Source: Shewanella mangrovi (GTDB taxonomy: Bacteria > Pseudomonadota > Gammaproteobacteria > Enterobacterales > Shewanellaceae). From it: 64,000 nt of DNA. The position numbers and the translations under genes were made by a program. The notes below the pieces were generated by a model. The model was not told the origin of the DNA and searched no databases. It worked only from the letters and a program-made list of their open reading frames with translations. The stretch covers positions 1 through 64,000 of the forward strand of contig NZ_JPEO01000019.1 in assembly GCF_000753795.1 (NCBI RefSeq), read 5' to 3'. Each line of letters begins with the position of its first letter. Position 1 is the stretch's first letter. Positions 1-8,906 of the stretch are shown in pieces.

Positions 1-3
1 AGT

Positions 4-70
4 GGGTGCGCATTATAGGGACATCAGAAAACTGCGCAACCCCTTTTTTCGAGTTTTTTTGATTTTTTTT
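4..70 (-). promoter_or_regulatory. rRNA-type P1 promoter pointing out of the left edge
   Basis: Read on the minus strand there is a TTGCGC -35 (34-39), a 16-base spacer and a TATAAT -10 (12-17). The -10 is embedded in TCCCTATAATGCGC, the form typical of gammaproteobacterial rrn P1 promoters, and the GCGC after it matches a stringent-response discriminator. A-tracts on this strand upstream of the -35 (about 44-70) could be an UP element. An rRNA operon, or another stringently controlled stable RNA, is inferred to start just left of the window. The transcript itself is not visible. Confidence 0.65.
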
Positions 71-272
71 AAAATAATGAGATAGCCACAATTTACGCAC
101 GAGTTACTCATAGAGTTATCCACAGAACACGCTTTTTGGGGGTTAATTAGGGGGATTCGGCACTGCTCTATAATGAAGAACAGCTTGTATGAAGTCTGTC
201 GAAAAGTAGTATTACCGAACTAAGAGTTTAATATTTTCTGATAAATCGGAATTGTTTTTACCCTATAACCAG

Positions 273-297
273 GAAGGGCGCCTTTAAGGCGCCCTTC
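273..297. terminator. Hairpin downstream of secA
   Basis: A perfect 10-base-pair GC-rich stem, GAAGGGCGCC and its complement, closes on a 5-base loop (TTTAA). It lies 24 bases past the secA stop and probably ends secA transcription before the stable-RNA promoter. Neither side has a clean T-run, so intrinsic termination is likely but not textbook. Confidence 0.6.
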
Positions 298-320
298 TAC
301 TTCTTATATAGCAGTGTCGA

Positions 321-3044
321 TTAGCTCAGTTTGCCATGACACTGTTTGTATTTTTTACCTGAGCCACATGGACATGGATCATTGCGACCAACTTTTTCAC
401 CATCACGAATAACCGGTGCAGAAGGCATTCCTTGAGGCGCAGGCGCTTCATCCGCCATTGCTTCTGCAGCTGCATGTTGGAATTCACGTTCAATACGTGC
501 TTCATTTTCGCGACGACGCGCTTCCATTTCATCAACGTCAGATTGTGCTTGTACTTGCACCTTCGACAGAATACTAATGACATCATGTTTCAGCGTATCC
601 AACATTTGTTGGAACAGCTCAAATGACTCACGCTTATATTCCTGCTTCGGATTCTTCTGCGCATAACCGCGTAAGTGAATACCTTGGCGCAGATAGTCCA
701 TTGCCGCGAGGTGTTCTTTCCACAAACCATCGAGGGTTTGCAACATGACGGCTTTTTCGAATTGACGTAGTACTTCCGGACCTACCATCTCTTCTTTGGC
801 ATCATAAGCTTGCTGCCATTGAGTAACGATACGCTCACGCAAGGTTTCTTCATGCAGGTCGTCTTCGTTATCCAGCCACTCTTGTAATGGCAGCTTCAAC
901 GCAAATTCTTGCTCCAGACGTTCTTCAAGGCCCGCGACATCCCACAACTCTTCTACTGATTGCGGTGGAATATAGTTGTCGACCAGTGTATTGATGACGT
1001 CTTCGCGAATACCTTCGATAGAATCCTTGATGGATTCCGCATCCATCAGCGCGTTACGTTGCGAGTAAACGACCTGACGTTGGTCGTTGGCCACATCATC
1101 GTATTCAAGCAGTTGCTTACGAATATCAAAGTTACGTGCTTCCACTTTACGTTGAGCGTTTTCAATCGCGCGCGATACCCATGGGTGTTCGATCGCTTCA
1201 CCTTCTTCCATACCCAGCTTTTTCATCATGCCGGCAACACGGTCAGAGGCGAAGATACGCATCAAGCTATCTTCCATCGACAGATAAAAACGTGATGAAC
1301 CTGGGTCACCTTGACGGCCTGAACGGCCACGCAACTGGTTGTCGATACGACGAGATTCATGGCGTTCGGTACCCAGAATATGTAAACCACCAGCGGCTAA
1401 CACATGATCGTGACGTTGCTGCCAATCAGTACGAATGGCATCAATCTGTTCTTGGGTTGGATTTTCCAACGCTTCGATTTCAGACTTCCAGCTACCACCT
1501 AACACGATATCGGTACCACGGCCGGCCATGTTGGTGGCTACGGTAACCGTACCTGCTCGTCCGGCTTGTGCAACGATCTCCGCTTCATGTTCGTGGAACT
1601 TAGCGTTCAATACTTGGTGCGGGATCTTTTTCTGCTTCAGCAGATGCGACAGCAGTTCAGATTGTTCGATTGATACGGTACCCACCAACACAGGCTGACC
1701 ACGTTCACGACAATCTTCGATATCTTTAATAATGGCTTCGTATTTTTCACGGGCGGTGAGATACACCAAATCCGCCATATCCTTACGGATCATTGGGCGG
1801 TTGGTCGGTACGACTACTGTGTCCAAACCATAGATGTGTTGGAACTCAAACGCTTCGGTATCAGCAGTACCTGTCATACCCGCCAGTTTTTCATAGAGAC
1901 GGAAATAGTTCTGGAAGGTAATCGATGCCAACGTCTGGTTTTCGTTTTGGATCTTAACACCTTCTTTAGCTTCAACGGCTTGGTGCAAACCTTCAGACCA
2001 ACGACGCCCCGGCATAGTACGACCGGTGTGTTCATCGACGATGACGATTTCGTTGTTCTGCACAACGTAATCAACGTCTTTTTCAAACAGGTGGTGCGCG
2101 CGCAGACCAGCGTTAACATGGTGTAGTAAAGAGAGGTTAGCTGCAGAGTAAAGCGATTCGCCTTCAGCAAGTAAGCCTACCTGTGTAAGCAGTTGCTCGA
2201 TTTTTTCCTGACCACGCTCAGTCATGTTTACTTGCTTGGATTTCTCGTCGATAGAGAAATCGCCGTCACCCGTAAATTCGTCTGAGTCTTCTTTCTCCTG
2301 ACGAATAAGTTGCGGGATCAGCGTATTAACTTTGATGTACAACTCAGAGCTATCTTCCGCAGCCCCCGAGATAATCAGTGGCGTACGAGCTTCGTCAATC
2401 AGAATCGAATCCACTTCGTCGATCAGCGCATAATGCAGCGGACGTTGCACACGTTCGTTCGGTGAGAACGCCATGTTGTCACGCAGATAATCGAAACCAA
2501 ATTCGTTGTTAGTACCGTAGGTGATATCGGCGCTGTATGCGGCCACTTTGTCTTGGTGTTGCATACCGGACAAGTTAACACCAACGGTCAGCCCCAGGAA
2601 TTCAAACAATGGACGGTTGGTTTCAGCATCGCGCTTCGCCAAATAGTCGTTCACGGTAATGACATGTACACCTTTGCCGCTAATCGCATTCAAATAGGCA
2701 GGCAAGGTTGCCGTCAGTGTTTTACCTTCACCGGTACGCATTTCAGCGATACGGTTAGAGTCCAACACCAAACCACCGAGCAGCTGCACGTCAAAGTGAC
2801 GCATTTCGAAGGTACGCTTTGAGGCTTCTCGAACGGTCGCAAAGGCTTCTGGCGTGATCGATTCTAATGATTCGCCATTTTCAAGACGGGCACGGAACTC
2901 TGCAGTTTTGGCTTTGAGTTGCTCATCGCTGAGCTTTTCATACTCAGCTTCAAGAGCGTTAATCTTATTTACAACCTTCCCCAACGCTTTAAGTGTGCGT
3001 TGGTTACGGCTACCAAAAATTTTTGTCAGTACTTTACCTAACAT
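321..3044 (-). CDS. secA: Preprotein translocase ATPase SecA
   Basis: SecA is the motor that drives unfolded preproteins through the SecYEG channel at the inner membrane. The 907-residue product has the family's full length. It shows the Walker A motif in MRTGEGKT near residue 102, a DEVD Walker B box near 210, the GRGTDI helicase motif, and a C-terminal zinc-binding CPCGSGKKYKQCH for SecB and lipid contact. I chose the ATG at 3044, giving MLGKVLTK as in E. coli SecA; a GTG three codons upstream would add three residues and has no better ribosome site. It follows the M23 gene on the same strand after 58 bases. No secM-like arrest gene is seen upstream. Confidence 0.97.
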   Translation of the reverse strand: MLGKVLTKIFGSRNQRTLKALGKVVNKINALEAEYEKLSDEQLKAKTAEFRARLENGESLESITPEAFATVREASKRTFEMRHFDVQLLGGLVLDSNRIAEMRTGEGKTLTATLPAYLNAISGKGVHVITVNDYLAKRDAETNRPLFEFLGLTVGVNLSGMQHQDKVAAYSADITYGTNNEFGFDYLRDNMAFSPNERVQRPLHYALIDEVDSILIDEARTPLIISGAAEDSSELYIKVNTLIPQLIRQEKEDSDEFTGDGDFSIDEKSKQVNMTERGQEKIEQLLTQVGLLAEGESLYSAANLSLLHHVNAGLRAHHLFEKDVDYVVQNNEIVIVDEHTGRTMPGRRWSEGLHQAVEAKEGVKIQNENQTLASITFQNYFRLYEKLAGMTGTADTEAFEFQHIYGLDTVVVPTNRPMIRKDMADLVYLTAREKYEAIIKDIEDCRERGQPVLVGTVSIEQSELLSHLLKQKKIPHQVLNAKFHEHEAEIVAQAGRAGTVTVATNMAGRGTDIVLGGSWKSEIEALENPTQEQIDAIRTDWQQRHDHVLAAGGLHILGTERHESRRIDNQLRGRSGRQGDPGSSRFYLSMEDSLMRIFASDRVAGMMKKLGMEEGEAIEHPWVSRAIENAQRKVEARNFDIRKQLLEYDDVANDQRQVVYSQRNALMDAESIKDSIEGIREDVINTLVDNYIPPQSVEELWDVAGLEERLEQEFALKLPLQEWLDNEDDLHEETLRERIVTQWQQAYDAKEEMVGPEVLRQFEKAVMLQTLDGLWKEHLAAMDYLRQGIHLRGYAQKNPKQEYKRESFELFQQMLDTLKHDVISILSKVQVQAQSDVDEMEARRRENEARIEREFQHAAAEAMADEAPAPQGMPSAPVIRDGEKVGRNDPCPCGSGKKYKQCHGKLS

Positions 3045-3102
3045 CTGAATCACTTATTAAGTTGTAGGCCAGACCCGATTCGAGGCTGGCGGCCAATTTC
3101 CG

Positions 3103-4002
3103 TTAACCCGCGTGACGATATACAAATTTCTTTGGATCGATCTGCTGACCGTTACGCAGTACTTCGTAATGTACATGGGGACCGGTAGAACGGCCGGTAC
3201 TGCCCATGCTGGCGATTTTCTCGCCTTTGGCAACCACATCACCTACAGCTACTGACAATGTTTCGTTATGGCCATAGCGGGTACGCAATCCGTTTCCGTG
3301 ATCAATTTCCACCAGATTGCCATAACCAAACATATTTCCAGCCCATGTGACTACCCCTGCACCAGTGGCAATCACATCAGCTCCTTCCGAACCAGCAAAG
3401 TCGATGCCTTTGTGCATCGCTCGATGGCCGTTAAAAGGATCGTTTCGTAAACCGTAGGGCGAGGATAGCCAGCCTTTGCTGACTGGTCGCCCGGATATGT
3501 AACGCTCTTGTTCTATATTGAGATTACTTGCCACAGTTTCAAGCAGTGACAATTGAGCATTACCTTTATCTATTCCTGAAGCCAGCTGCTCCATATCGTT
3601 AAGCAACTGGTTTAATTCGATAGTTGAACCAAAATCACTTGGACCGCCAACACCAACTTCGGCACCAAAATCAAATTGTTCATCTAGTTGATAATTCTGA
3701 GCGAGCTGCTGCCCAAGCGCTTCAAGCCGGGTAAGTTTGGCTTGCATTTTTGCGACGTGACTGACCAAGGTAGCCAGTTGATTTTCGGTAGCGCTTTTGA
3801 GTTGTTTGACCTGCCGCTGTTGTGCTTCACGTGCTTGACGCTCGCTATCAACACTGGCTTGCTGCGACTCAAATCGCTGCTGATTGTATTGGTACAATCC
3901 GGCCCCAGTGGCAATGAGCAACATTGGCAATAATAGCCAACGTTTTCCCGGTTGCCAGCGCGTGACGCCATTTCGACCCTGAATAAAAACTGTTACACTC
4001 AT
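3103..4002 (-). CDS. M23/LytM-domain peptidase, membrane anchored
   Basis: This 299-residue protein has a short cytoplasmic N-terminus, one membrane segment at about 23-41 and a coiled-coil stretch at about 45-105. A C-terminal LytM (peptidase M23) domain follows, so it faces the periplasm. The zinc ligands expected for an active enzyme are present: H197 and D201 in HKGID, and H276/H278 in HVHYE. It probably cuts peptidoglycan cross-links or, like EnvC/NlpD relatives, acts in cell separation. It lies between the lpxC/dciA region and secA on the minus strand and is divergent from dciA, only 28 bases away. No specific gene name is assigned. Confidence 0.85.
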   Translation of the reverse strand: MSVTVFIQGRNGVTRWQPGKRWLLLPMLLIATGAGLYQYNQQRFESQQASVDSERQAREAQQRQVKQLKSATENQLATLVSHVAKMQAKLTRLEALGQQLAQNYQLDEQFDFGAEVGVGGPSDFGSTIELNQLLNDMEQLASGIDKGNAQLSLLETVASNLNIEQERYISGRPVSKGWLSSPYGLRNDPFNGHRAMHKGIDFAGSEGADVIATGAGVVTWAGNMFGYGNLVEIDHGNGLRTRYGHNETLSVAVGDVVAKGEKIASMGSTGRSTGPHVHYEVLRNGQQIDPKKFVYRHAG

Positions 4003-4030
4003 AGCCTCGTTAAGCCATCTTATTATCGTA

Positions 4031-4492
4031 ATGAAAAAGCTCCCCCAACACCTCAGTCAACTGGTTCACCAGTCAGGCATTTTACCTGAGCTGGCTGAGA
4101 GAGCAGAGCTTTTGTTATACCTGGACCGTACCGTCAAAGGTATGTTATCTGGTCCAGTCAGCACACAGCTTACCGTCGCCAATTTTCGTCAAAACATTCT
4201 GGTCATCGAGACCACTACCGCTGTTTGGGCTGCTCGGCTTAACTTCCAAAAAGCGCAATTACTGCAGCAGCTCCAGTCAGAAGCGCTACCAATGCTTACC
4301 GCTATCGAGGTGAAAGTCAACCCGACTCTGATTTCCCGCGATACAAAACCCAATCCACCTCACAGGCAAATCAGCGAAACGACTGCTTCTCACTTATCAG
4401 ACTTGGCTGAAACTGCAGGTGGCACCTTAGGGCAGAAACTAAAACGGCTGGCTGCATTAGCCAGCCGTAAAGGCTCTGAAACGACGGATTAA
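4031..4492 (+). CDS. dciA: DUF721/DciA-family protein
   Basis: This 153-residue protein has the DUF721 pattern: an N-terminal helical region, then a small basic nucleic-acid-binding core around VWAARLNFQKAQLLQQL. In bacteria without DnaC, DciA-type proteins load or assist the DnaB replicative helicase. The C-terminal third is polar and probably disordered. It is the only plus-strand gene in the first 21 kb, divergent from the M23 gene by 28 bases and convergent with lpxC, whose stop codon it overlaps by 4 bases. Family assignment is by recalled similarity. Confidence 0.75.
   Translation: MKKLPQHLSQLVHQSGILPELAERAELLLYLDRTVKGMLSGPVSTQLTVANFRQNILVIETTTAVWAARLNFQKAQLLQQLQSEALPMLTAIEVKVNPTLISRDTKPNPPHRQISETTASHLSDLAETAGGTLGQKLKRLAALASRKGSETTD
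4436..4467 (-). terminator. lpxC terminator inside the 3' end of dciA
   Basis: A perfect 9-base-pair stem (CGGCTGGCT, 4445-4453, with 4459-4467) and 5-base loop is followed on the minus strand by TTTTAGTTT. It lies 22 bases beyond the lpxC stop, so it is positioned to end the long division-cluster transcript. It is wholly within the coding part of the convergent dciA gene. Confidence 0.75.
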
Positions 4493-5409
4493 GCCATCAC
4501 CACAGAGGCTGGCATGCTGAAACTTACCGGAGCATCGGCTTCTTTATCGAAGCTTACGACTTCCCAAGCATCAGCATTAGCTAACAAGGCACGAACTAAG
4601 TTGTTATTCAGTGCGTGGCCAGTTTTGTAGGCGCTGAACTCACCGATAATGGCATGACCGGCAACATATAAGTCACCGAAAGCATCCAAAATTTTGTGCT
4701 TAACGAATTCATCCTCATAACGCAGGCCATCGGGGTTGAGGACACGATATTCATCAAGCACTACGGCGTTTTCCATACTTCCGCCCAACGCTAAGTTATT
4801 AGCGCGCAGATACTCAATATCACGCATAAAGCCAAAGGTTCTGGCACGACTGATATCTTTGATAAAGGCCGAAGAGGAAAAATCCATTACCATCTGTTGC
4901 TGGCTACGGGCGATTTCGGGATGGGCAAAATCGATAGCAAAGTTTACTTTGAAACCTTTGTAAGGTTTCAGCTCTGCCCATTTATCACCATCTTCTACAC
5001 GCACCGTTTGCTTAATTCGCAGATATTTTTTTGCGGCAGCCTGTTCTTTAATTCCTGCGCTTTGCAGCAGGAAGACGAATGGACTGGCACTGCCGTCCAT
5101 AATCGGAATTTCAGGCGCATCGACTTCGATTACTGCGTTATCAATACCCAAACCCGCTAATGCTGCAAACAGGTGCTCAATCGTCGAGATCCGTACGCCG
5201 TCATTATTGACTAACGCAGTACACATGGTTGTTTCACGAACCAGATCTGCTTTTGCCGCAATGGCAACTGCAGGTTCGAGATCAGTGCGCATCAGCACAA
5301 TCCCTGTGTTGACGGGTGCAGGTCTAATGGTCAAAGTCACTTTGTTGCCAGAATGCAATCCGACCCCAGTTGCTTTTACCGTATTTTCAACAGTTCTTTG
5401 AAAAATCAT
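4489..5409 (-). CDS. lpxC: UDP-3-O-acyl-N-acetylglucosamine deacetylase LpxC
   Basis: LpxC catalyses the committed, zinc-dependent deacetylation step of lipid A synthesis in the cytoplasm. The 306-residue length is standard. Expected active-site residues are visible: E78-H79 in STIEHLF, the VKHKILDAFGD motif that supplies the second His and the Asp, and a later GHALNN His. It is the last gene of the division/cell wall cluster, 170 bases after ftsZ, with its own candidate promoter between. In enterobacteria LpxC level is set by FtsH proteolysis acting on the C-terminus; here the tail ends SFSMPASVVMA, hydrophobic as in that case. Confidence 0.97.
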   Translation of the reverse strand: MIFQRTVENTVKATGVGLHSGNKVTLTIRPAPVNTGIVLMRTDLEPAVAIAAKADLVRETTMCTALVNNDGVRISTIEHLFAALAGLGIDNAVIEVDAPEIPIMDGSASPFVFLLQSAGIKEQAAAKKYLRIKQTVRVEDGDKWAELKPYKGFKVNFAIDFAHPEIARSQQQMVMDFSSSAFIKDISRARTFGFMRDIEYLRANNLALGGSMENAVVLDEYRVLNPDGLRYEDEFVKHKILDAFGDLYVAGHAIIGEFSAYKTGHALNNNLVRALLANADAWEVVSFDKEADAPVSFSMPASVVMA

Positions 5410-5468
5410 TTAGTTACCCGTATAAAACTCAACGTTAAATCATGTGACCTGAACAGCAAAACCCCGGC

Positions 5469-5497
5469 GTTATAGCCAAGGTGGTCGGATATCTTAA
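5469..5497 (-). promoter_or_regulatory. Candidate lpxC promoter
   Basis: On the minus strand TTAAGA (5492-5497) and TATAAC (5469-5474) are separated by 17 bases, about 60 bases upstream of the lpxC start. The -35 is poor, so this is a moderate candidate that would let lpxC be expressed apart from ftsZ. Confidence 0.4.
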
Positions 5498-5579
5498 CAT
5501 AACCTAAGCAATACACAAAAAAATACTGACGCTGAAATAATCAACGCTAGATCAAATTTTCAGCATCCCGCCGTGCTAA

Positions 5580-6770
5580 TTAATCCGCTTGCTTACGCAA
5601 AAACGCCGGAATATCCAAGTAATCCAGTTCATTTTTGTGCGGATTAGGGTTAACTGCAGGCTTTACAGAGGCTGCGGTATTGCCATTGCTGACATGTGCC
5701 ACCGGCTCATCTGTTGGAACATGTGTTTCCACTTTTGGTTCCACAACAGGTTCAGCGCGCGGTGCAGCTTTAGTCGTCACCAACTGAATGTCTGGCTTAC
5801 GTTCAGCACCGATACCAGTCGCAACCACAGTTACGCGCAGCTCGTCACTCATTTCTGGGTCAATAACCGCACCCACAACCACGGTAGCAGTATCAGAAGC
5901 GTAAGCTTTCACGTGGTTACCCACAGTTTCAAACTCTTCGATGCTCATATCCATGCCCGCAGTAATGTTAACCAACACGCCACGCGCACCCGCCAAGTCG
6001 ATATCTTCCAGCAACGGACTCGCAACAGCCGCTTCAGCTGCTTCTTCTGCACGATCTTCACCACGTGCCACACCGGTCCCCATCATGGCGTTACCCATTT
6101 CAGACATTACCGTGCGTACGTCAGCAAAGTCGACGTTAATCAGACCTGGACGGGTGATCAGCTCGGCAATACCTTGCACAGCACCAAGCAACACATTGTT
6201 GGCAGCAGCAAAAGCATCCAACAATGAAGTACCACGACCTAACACTTTCAGCAGTTTTTCGTTAGGAATGGTGATCAACGAATCCACATTTTTGGCCAGT
6301 TCAGCGATGCCCTGTTCGGCATAAGCCATACGCTTTTTACCTTCAAACGGGAATGGCTTGGTCACCACAGCAACGGTCAAGATGCCTTCTTCTTTGGCAA
6401 TCTGCGCGACCACTGGTGCTGCACCAGTCCCGGTACCACCGCCCATACCGGCGGCGATAAAGATCATGTCTGAGCCTGCAATCGCAGCACGAATGCTTTC
6501 ACGATCTTCTTCAGCGGCTGCACGACCGATTTCTGGATTAGCACCCGCACCAAGACCTTTAGTTACGCCGCGGCCCAACTGAATGGTGGTGCCAGCAGAA
6601 GACTTACGCAGTGCTTGTGCGTCTGTATTGGTTACCATGAACTCAACACCTTCGATGTTGTGCTCAACCATATGCTCGATAGCGTTGCCACCACCGCCGC
6701 CTACACCGATGACTTTGAGGACTGCATCGCTCATCGCATCGTCTGAATGGGTATCCATGATTTCAAACAT
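5580..6770 (-). CDS. ftsZ: Cell division GTPase FtsZ
   Basis: FtsZ is the tubulin homologue that polymerises into the division ring. The 396-residue product has the glycine-rich nucleotide loop GGGGGNA near residue 25, the tubulin signature GGGTGTG near 105, and the conserved C-terminal peptide LDYLDIPAFLRKQAD that binds FtsA and ZipA. A variable Pro/Val-rich linker precedes it. The ATG at 6770 has a GGGAG ribosome site in the right place. It follows ftsA by 34 bases, the usual ftsQ-ftsA-ftsZ order. Confidence 0.98.
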   Translation of the reverse strand: MFEIMDTHSDDAMSDAVLKVIGVGGGGGNAIEHMVEHNIEGVEFMVTNTDAQALRKSSAGTTIQLGRGVTKGLGAGANPEIGRAAAEEDRESIRAAIAGSDMIFIAAGMGGGTGTGAAPVVAQIAKEEGILTVAVVTKPFPFEGKKRMAYAEQGIAELAKNVDSLITIPNEKLLKVLGRGTSLLDAFAAANNVLLGAVQGIAELITRPGLINVDFADVRTVMSEMGNAMMGTGVARGEDRAEEAAEAAVASPLLEDIDLAGARGVLVNITAGMDMSIEEFETVGNHVKAYASDTATVVVGAVIDPEMSDELRVTVVATGIGAERKPDIQLVTTKAAPRAEPVVEPKVETHVPTDEPVAHVSNGNTAASVKPAVNPNPHKNELDYLDIPAFLRKQAD

Positions 6771-6804
6771 GGTTTAATTCTCCCTGCTACCTGCGTTTAC
6801 TGAG

Positions 6805-8040
6805 TTAAAACTCACCTTTAAACCAACTCTGGACCCGATTCCATAAGCTGGTTACCCCTTGACGCTCTGGTTTTTCTAACTGACGATCCATCAGTCTTCT
6901 GGCGCCGTAATGCAACAACCCAACTCCAGTGGAGTAGATAGGTTGGTCTACATATTCATAAAGTCCCTTCACCGGCAGCGGCTTAGCCACACGTACCGGC
7001 ATGCCGAAAGTTGCCTCGGCAATATCAACTGCGCCTTCAATTGACGCTGTACCACCGGTAATCACAATACCGGCAGCAATTTGATCTTCTAATCCGCTGT
7101 CTTTCAGTTGTTTGAACACCAGCTCAAACAGCTCTTGGTAACGCGGCTCTACCACTTCTGCCAGCGTGTGGCGGCTCATGGTCCGTGATGGACGACCGCC
7201 AACTGACGGCACTTCAATACTGTCTTCGCGACTCACCAAGGCACTGCGCGCGCTGGCATATTGCACTTTAATCTGCTCCGCATGTGACAGCGGTGTACGG
7301 AAAATCTTGGCGATATCATTAGTCACCTGATTTCCCGCTACTGGCACCACGGCGCAATGACGCAAGGCACCATTGGTGTATACCGCGATATCAGTGGTAC
7401 CACCGCCAATATCGACCAAACAGACACCCAGATCTTTTTCATCGTTGGTCAGTACCGCATCAGCCGATGCAATGCCGGAAAACACCAAGTCATCCACTTT
7501 TAAGCCACAGCGCTCAACACTCTTGGTAATGTTCTTCGCCATATCGTTGGCACAGGTGACAATATGCACCTTGGCTTCCATACGCATACCAGACATACCA
7601 ATCGGGCTCTTAATGCCCTCTTGCACGTCAATGGCGTACTCTTGCGGCAGCACGTGCAAAATACGACGCTCAGTCGGGATCTTTACTGACCGAGCAGTGT
7701 GAATGACGTTTTCGACATCTTCCGAGGTCACCTCTTCGTCATTGATAGACACCATGCCGTTTTCGTTTTGGCAATCGATATGCTTGCCGGAAATACTCAA
7801 ATACACCGAAGATACTTGGCAATCAGCCATTAATTCCGCTTGATCCAATGCTCGCTGAACACTGCGCACAATAGAGTCGAGATCATTCACACCACCTTTA
7901 TCCATGCCGCGCGACGGATGATTACCGAGCCCGACAATGCTGATTTCACCATCAGGTAGCACTTCACCAATAATCACGGCAACTTTTGCGGTGCCAATAT
8001 CCAATCCGACGATCAGATTTCTTTCTTGGTTTTTGGTCAT
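6805..8040 (-). CDS. ftsA: Cell division protein FtsA
   Basis: FtsA is an actin-fold ATPase that tethers FtsZ to the inner membrane. The 411-residue product shows the phosphate-1 motif in VGLDIGTAKV near residue 12, the phosphate-2 motif in LVDIGGGTTDIAV, and the C-terminal amphipathic membrane-targeting helix (SLWNRVQSWFKGEF). It lies 3 bases after ftsQ and 34 before ftsZ, so the three are co-transcribed. Confidence 0.97.
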   Translation of the reverse strand: MTKNQERNLIVGLDIGTAKVAVIIGEVLPDGEISIVGLGNHPSRGMDKGGVNDLDSIVRSVQRALDQAELMADCQVSSVYLSISGKHIDCQNENGMVSINDEEVTSEDVENVIHTARSVKIPTERRILHVLPQEYAIDVQEGIKSPIGMSGMRMEAKVHIVTCANDMAKNITKSVERCGLKVDDLVFSGIASADAVLTNDEKDLGVCLVDIGGGTTDIAVYTNGALRHCAVVPVAGNQVTNDIAKIFRTPLSHAEQIKVQYASARSALVSREDSIEVPSVGGRPSRTMSRHTLAEVVEPRYQELFELVFKQLKDSGLEDQIAAGIVITGGTASIEGAVDIAEATFGMPVRVAKPLPVKGLYEYVDQPIYSTGVGLLHYGARRLMDRQLEKPERQGVTSLWNRVQSWFKGEF

Positions 8041-8043
8041 CGA

Positions 8044-8808
8044 TCACTGACTCTCTTCTTGTGATGCTTCCCAGCCTACGGCCAGTCCGGTGTCGTAACG
8101 CAAATCCACTCGCGCGACGCTTTTATCCTGTTTTAACAACTCCGGATACACGTTGATAAAACGTTGTATCCGCGACATTTTATCTTCTCGGCCGAGATCG
8201 AGCACAATGCCATTTCCCAGCTCAGCCTCCCACGCTAAGCGTGGGCTTAAATGCAATTTCTGCAGATGAAAACTGTTGATGCGCAACAGCTCTTCCATCT
8301 GCTTATAAGCGGTGAGCACATCCACACCACGGTCATCCGGCCCAGACAGCCAAGGCAATGTATCTAGCCCCGGCTCTTGCGGCGCGGCAAACACCTCACC
8401 GTGTTCATTCAGCCATGCGGTAGCATTCCAGTGCGCTACAGGGCTCTGCTCCTGCAGATAAACCTTTAGCTTCGCTGGCCAATCGCGCCGCACCGAAGCG
8501 TGATACACCCAAGGCAAGGCTTCCAATGCCTTCTGCACTTCCATCACATCGGCGCTGAAAAAGCTGCGCGCCATCAAATCCTGCAATGCTGTACGTATCT
8601 CTGCGTCACTGGTAAAGCGACGCTCACCTTTTACCGCTACCGCCTGAATTGGCAAGGCATCAGCGTCGTTCAGCAACAGGTCGAGCTTCCAACCTGCATA
8701 AGCGAGGCCGAGCAGTATCAACAGCAGGAAACCCAGTCCGCTGATTAGATACCAATTTGCTCGCCGCAGTCGCTGCCGAACAGATACCAATTTTTGCGCC
8801 AATCCCAT
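8044..8808 (-). CDS. ftsQ: Cell division protein FtsQ
   Basis: FtsQ is a bitopic inner-membrane protein linking early and late divisome parts through FtsB/FtsL. The 254-residue product has a short basic cytoplasmic tail, one membrane helix at about 20-42, a POTRA domain at about 50-120 (IQAVAVKGERRFTS onward) and a beta domain. The start at 8808 has a GGAG ribosome site 8 bases upstream. No ddl gene lies between murC and ftsQ, unlike in E. coli. The 98-base gap contains a strong promoter instead. Confidence 0.93.
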   Translation of the reverse strand: MGLAQKLVSVRQRLRRANWYLISGLGFLLLILLGLAYAGWKLDLLLNDADALPIQAVAVKGERRFTSDAEIRTALQDLMARSFFSADVMEVQKALEALPWVYHASVRRDWPAKLKVYLQEQSPVAHWNATAWLNEHGEVFAAPQEPGLDTLPWLSGPDDRGVDVLTAYKQMEELLRINSFHLQKLHLSPRLAWEAELGNGIVLDLGREDKMSRIQRFINVYPELLKQDKSVARVDLRYDTGLAVGWEASQEESQ

Positions 8809-8843
8809 CCTTCAGGCTCCGTCATGACGGCGGAAAAACGGCC

Positions 8844-8871
8844 ATTATACGGAGCCGAAAATCTTGGTCAA
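8844..8871 (-). promoter_or_regulatory. ftsQAZ promoter
   Basis: On the minus strand TTGACC (8866-8871) and a perfect TATAAT (8844-8849) are 16 bases apart, about 35 bases upstream of ftsQ. The -10 lies within one arm of an 8-base inverted repeat (GGCTCCGT at 8815-8822 and its complement at 8849-8856). Position and quality suggest a dedicated promoter for ftsQ, ftsA and ftsZ. Confidence 0.65.
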
Positions 8872-8906
8872 AATTTATCGTACAAACGTTAATAACCGCT
8901 TGTTTT

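Noticed and set aside
117..125. Perfect DnaA box TTATCCACA as a sign of a replication origin
   Set aside because: I noted only a single box here and see no dnaA, dnaN or DNA unwinding region nearby. A 9-base match can occur by chance.
3045..3053. GTG start for SecA three codons upstream
   Set aside because: The ATG at 3044 gives the conserved MLGK N-terminus; the extra residues do not match family members.
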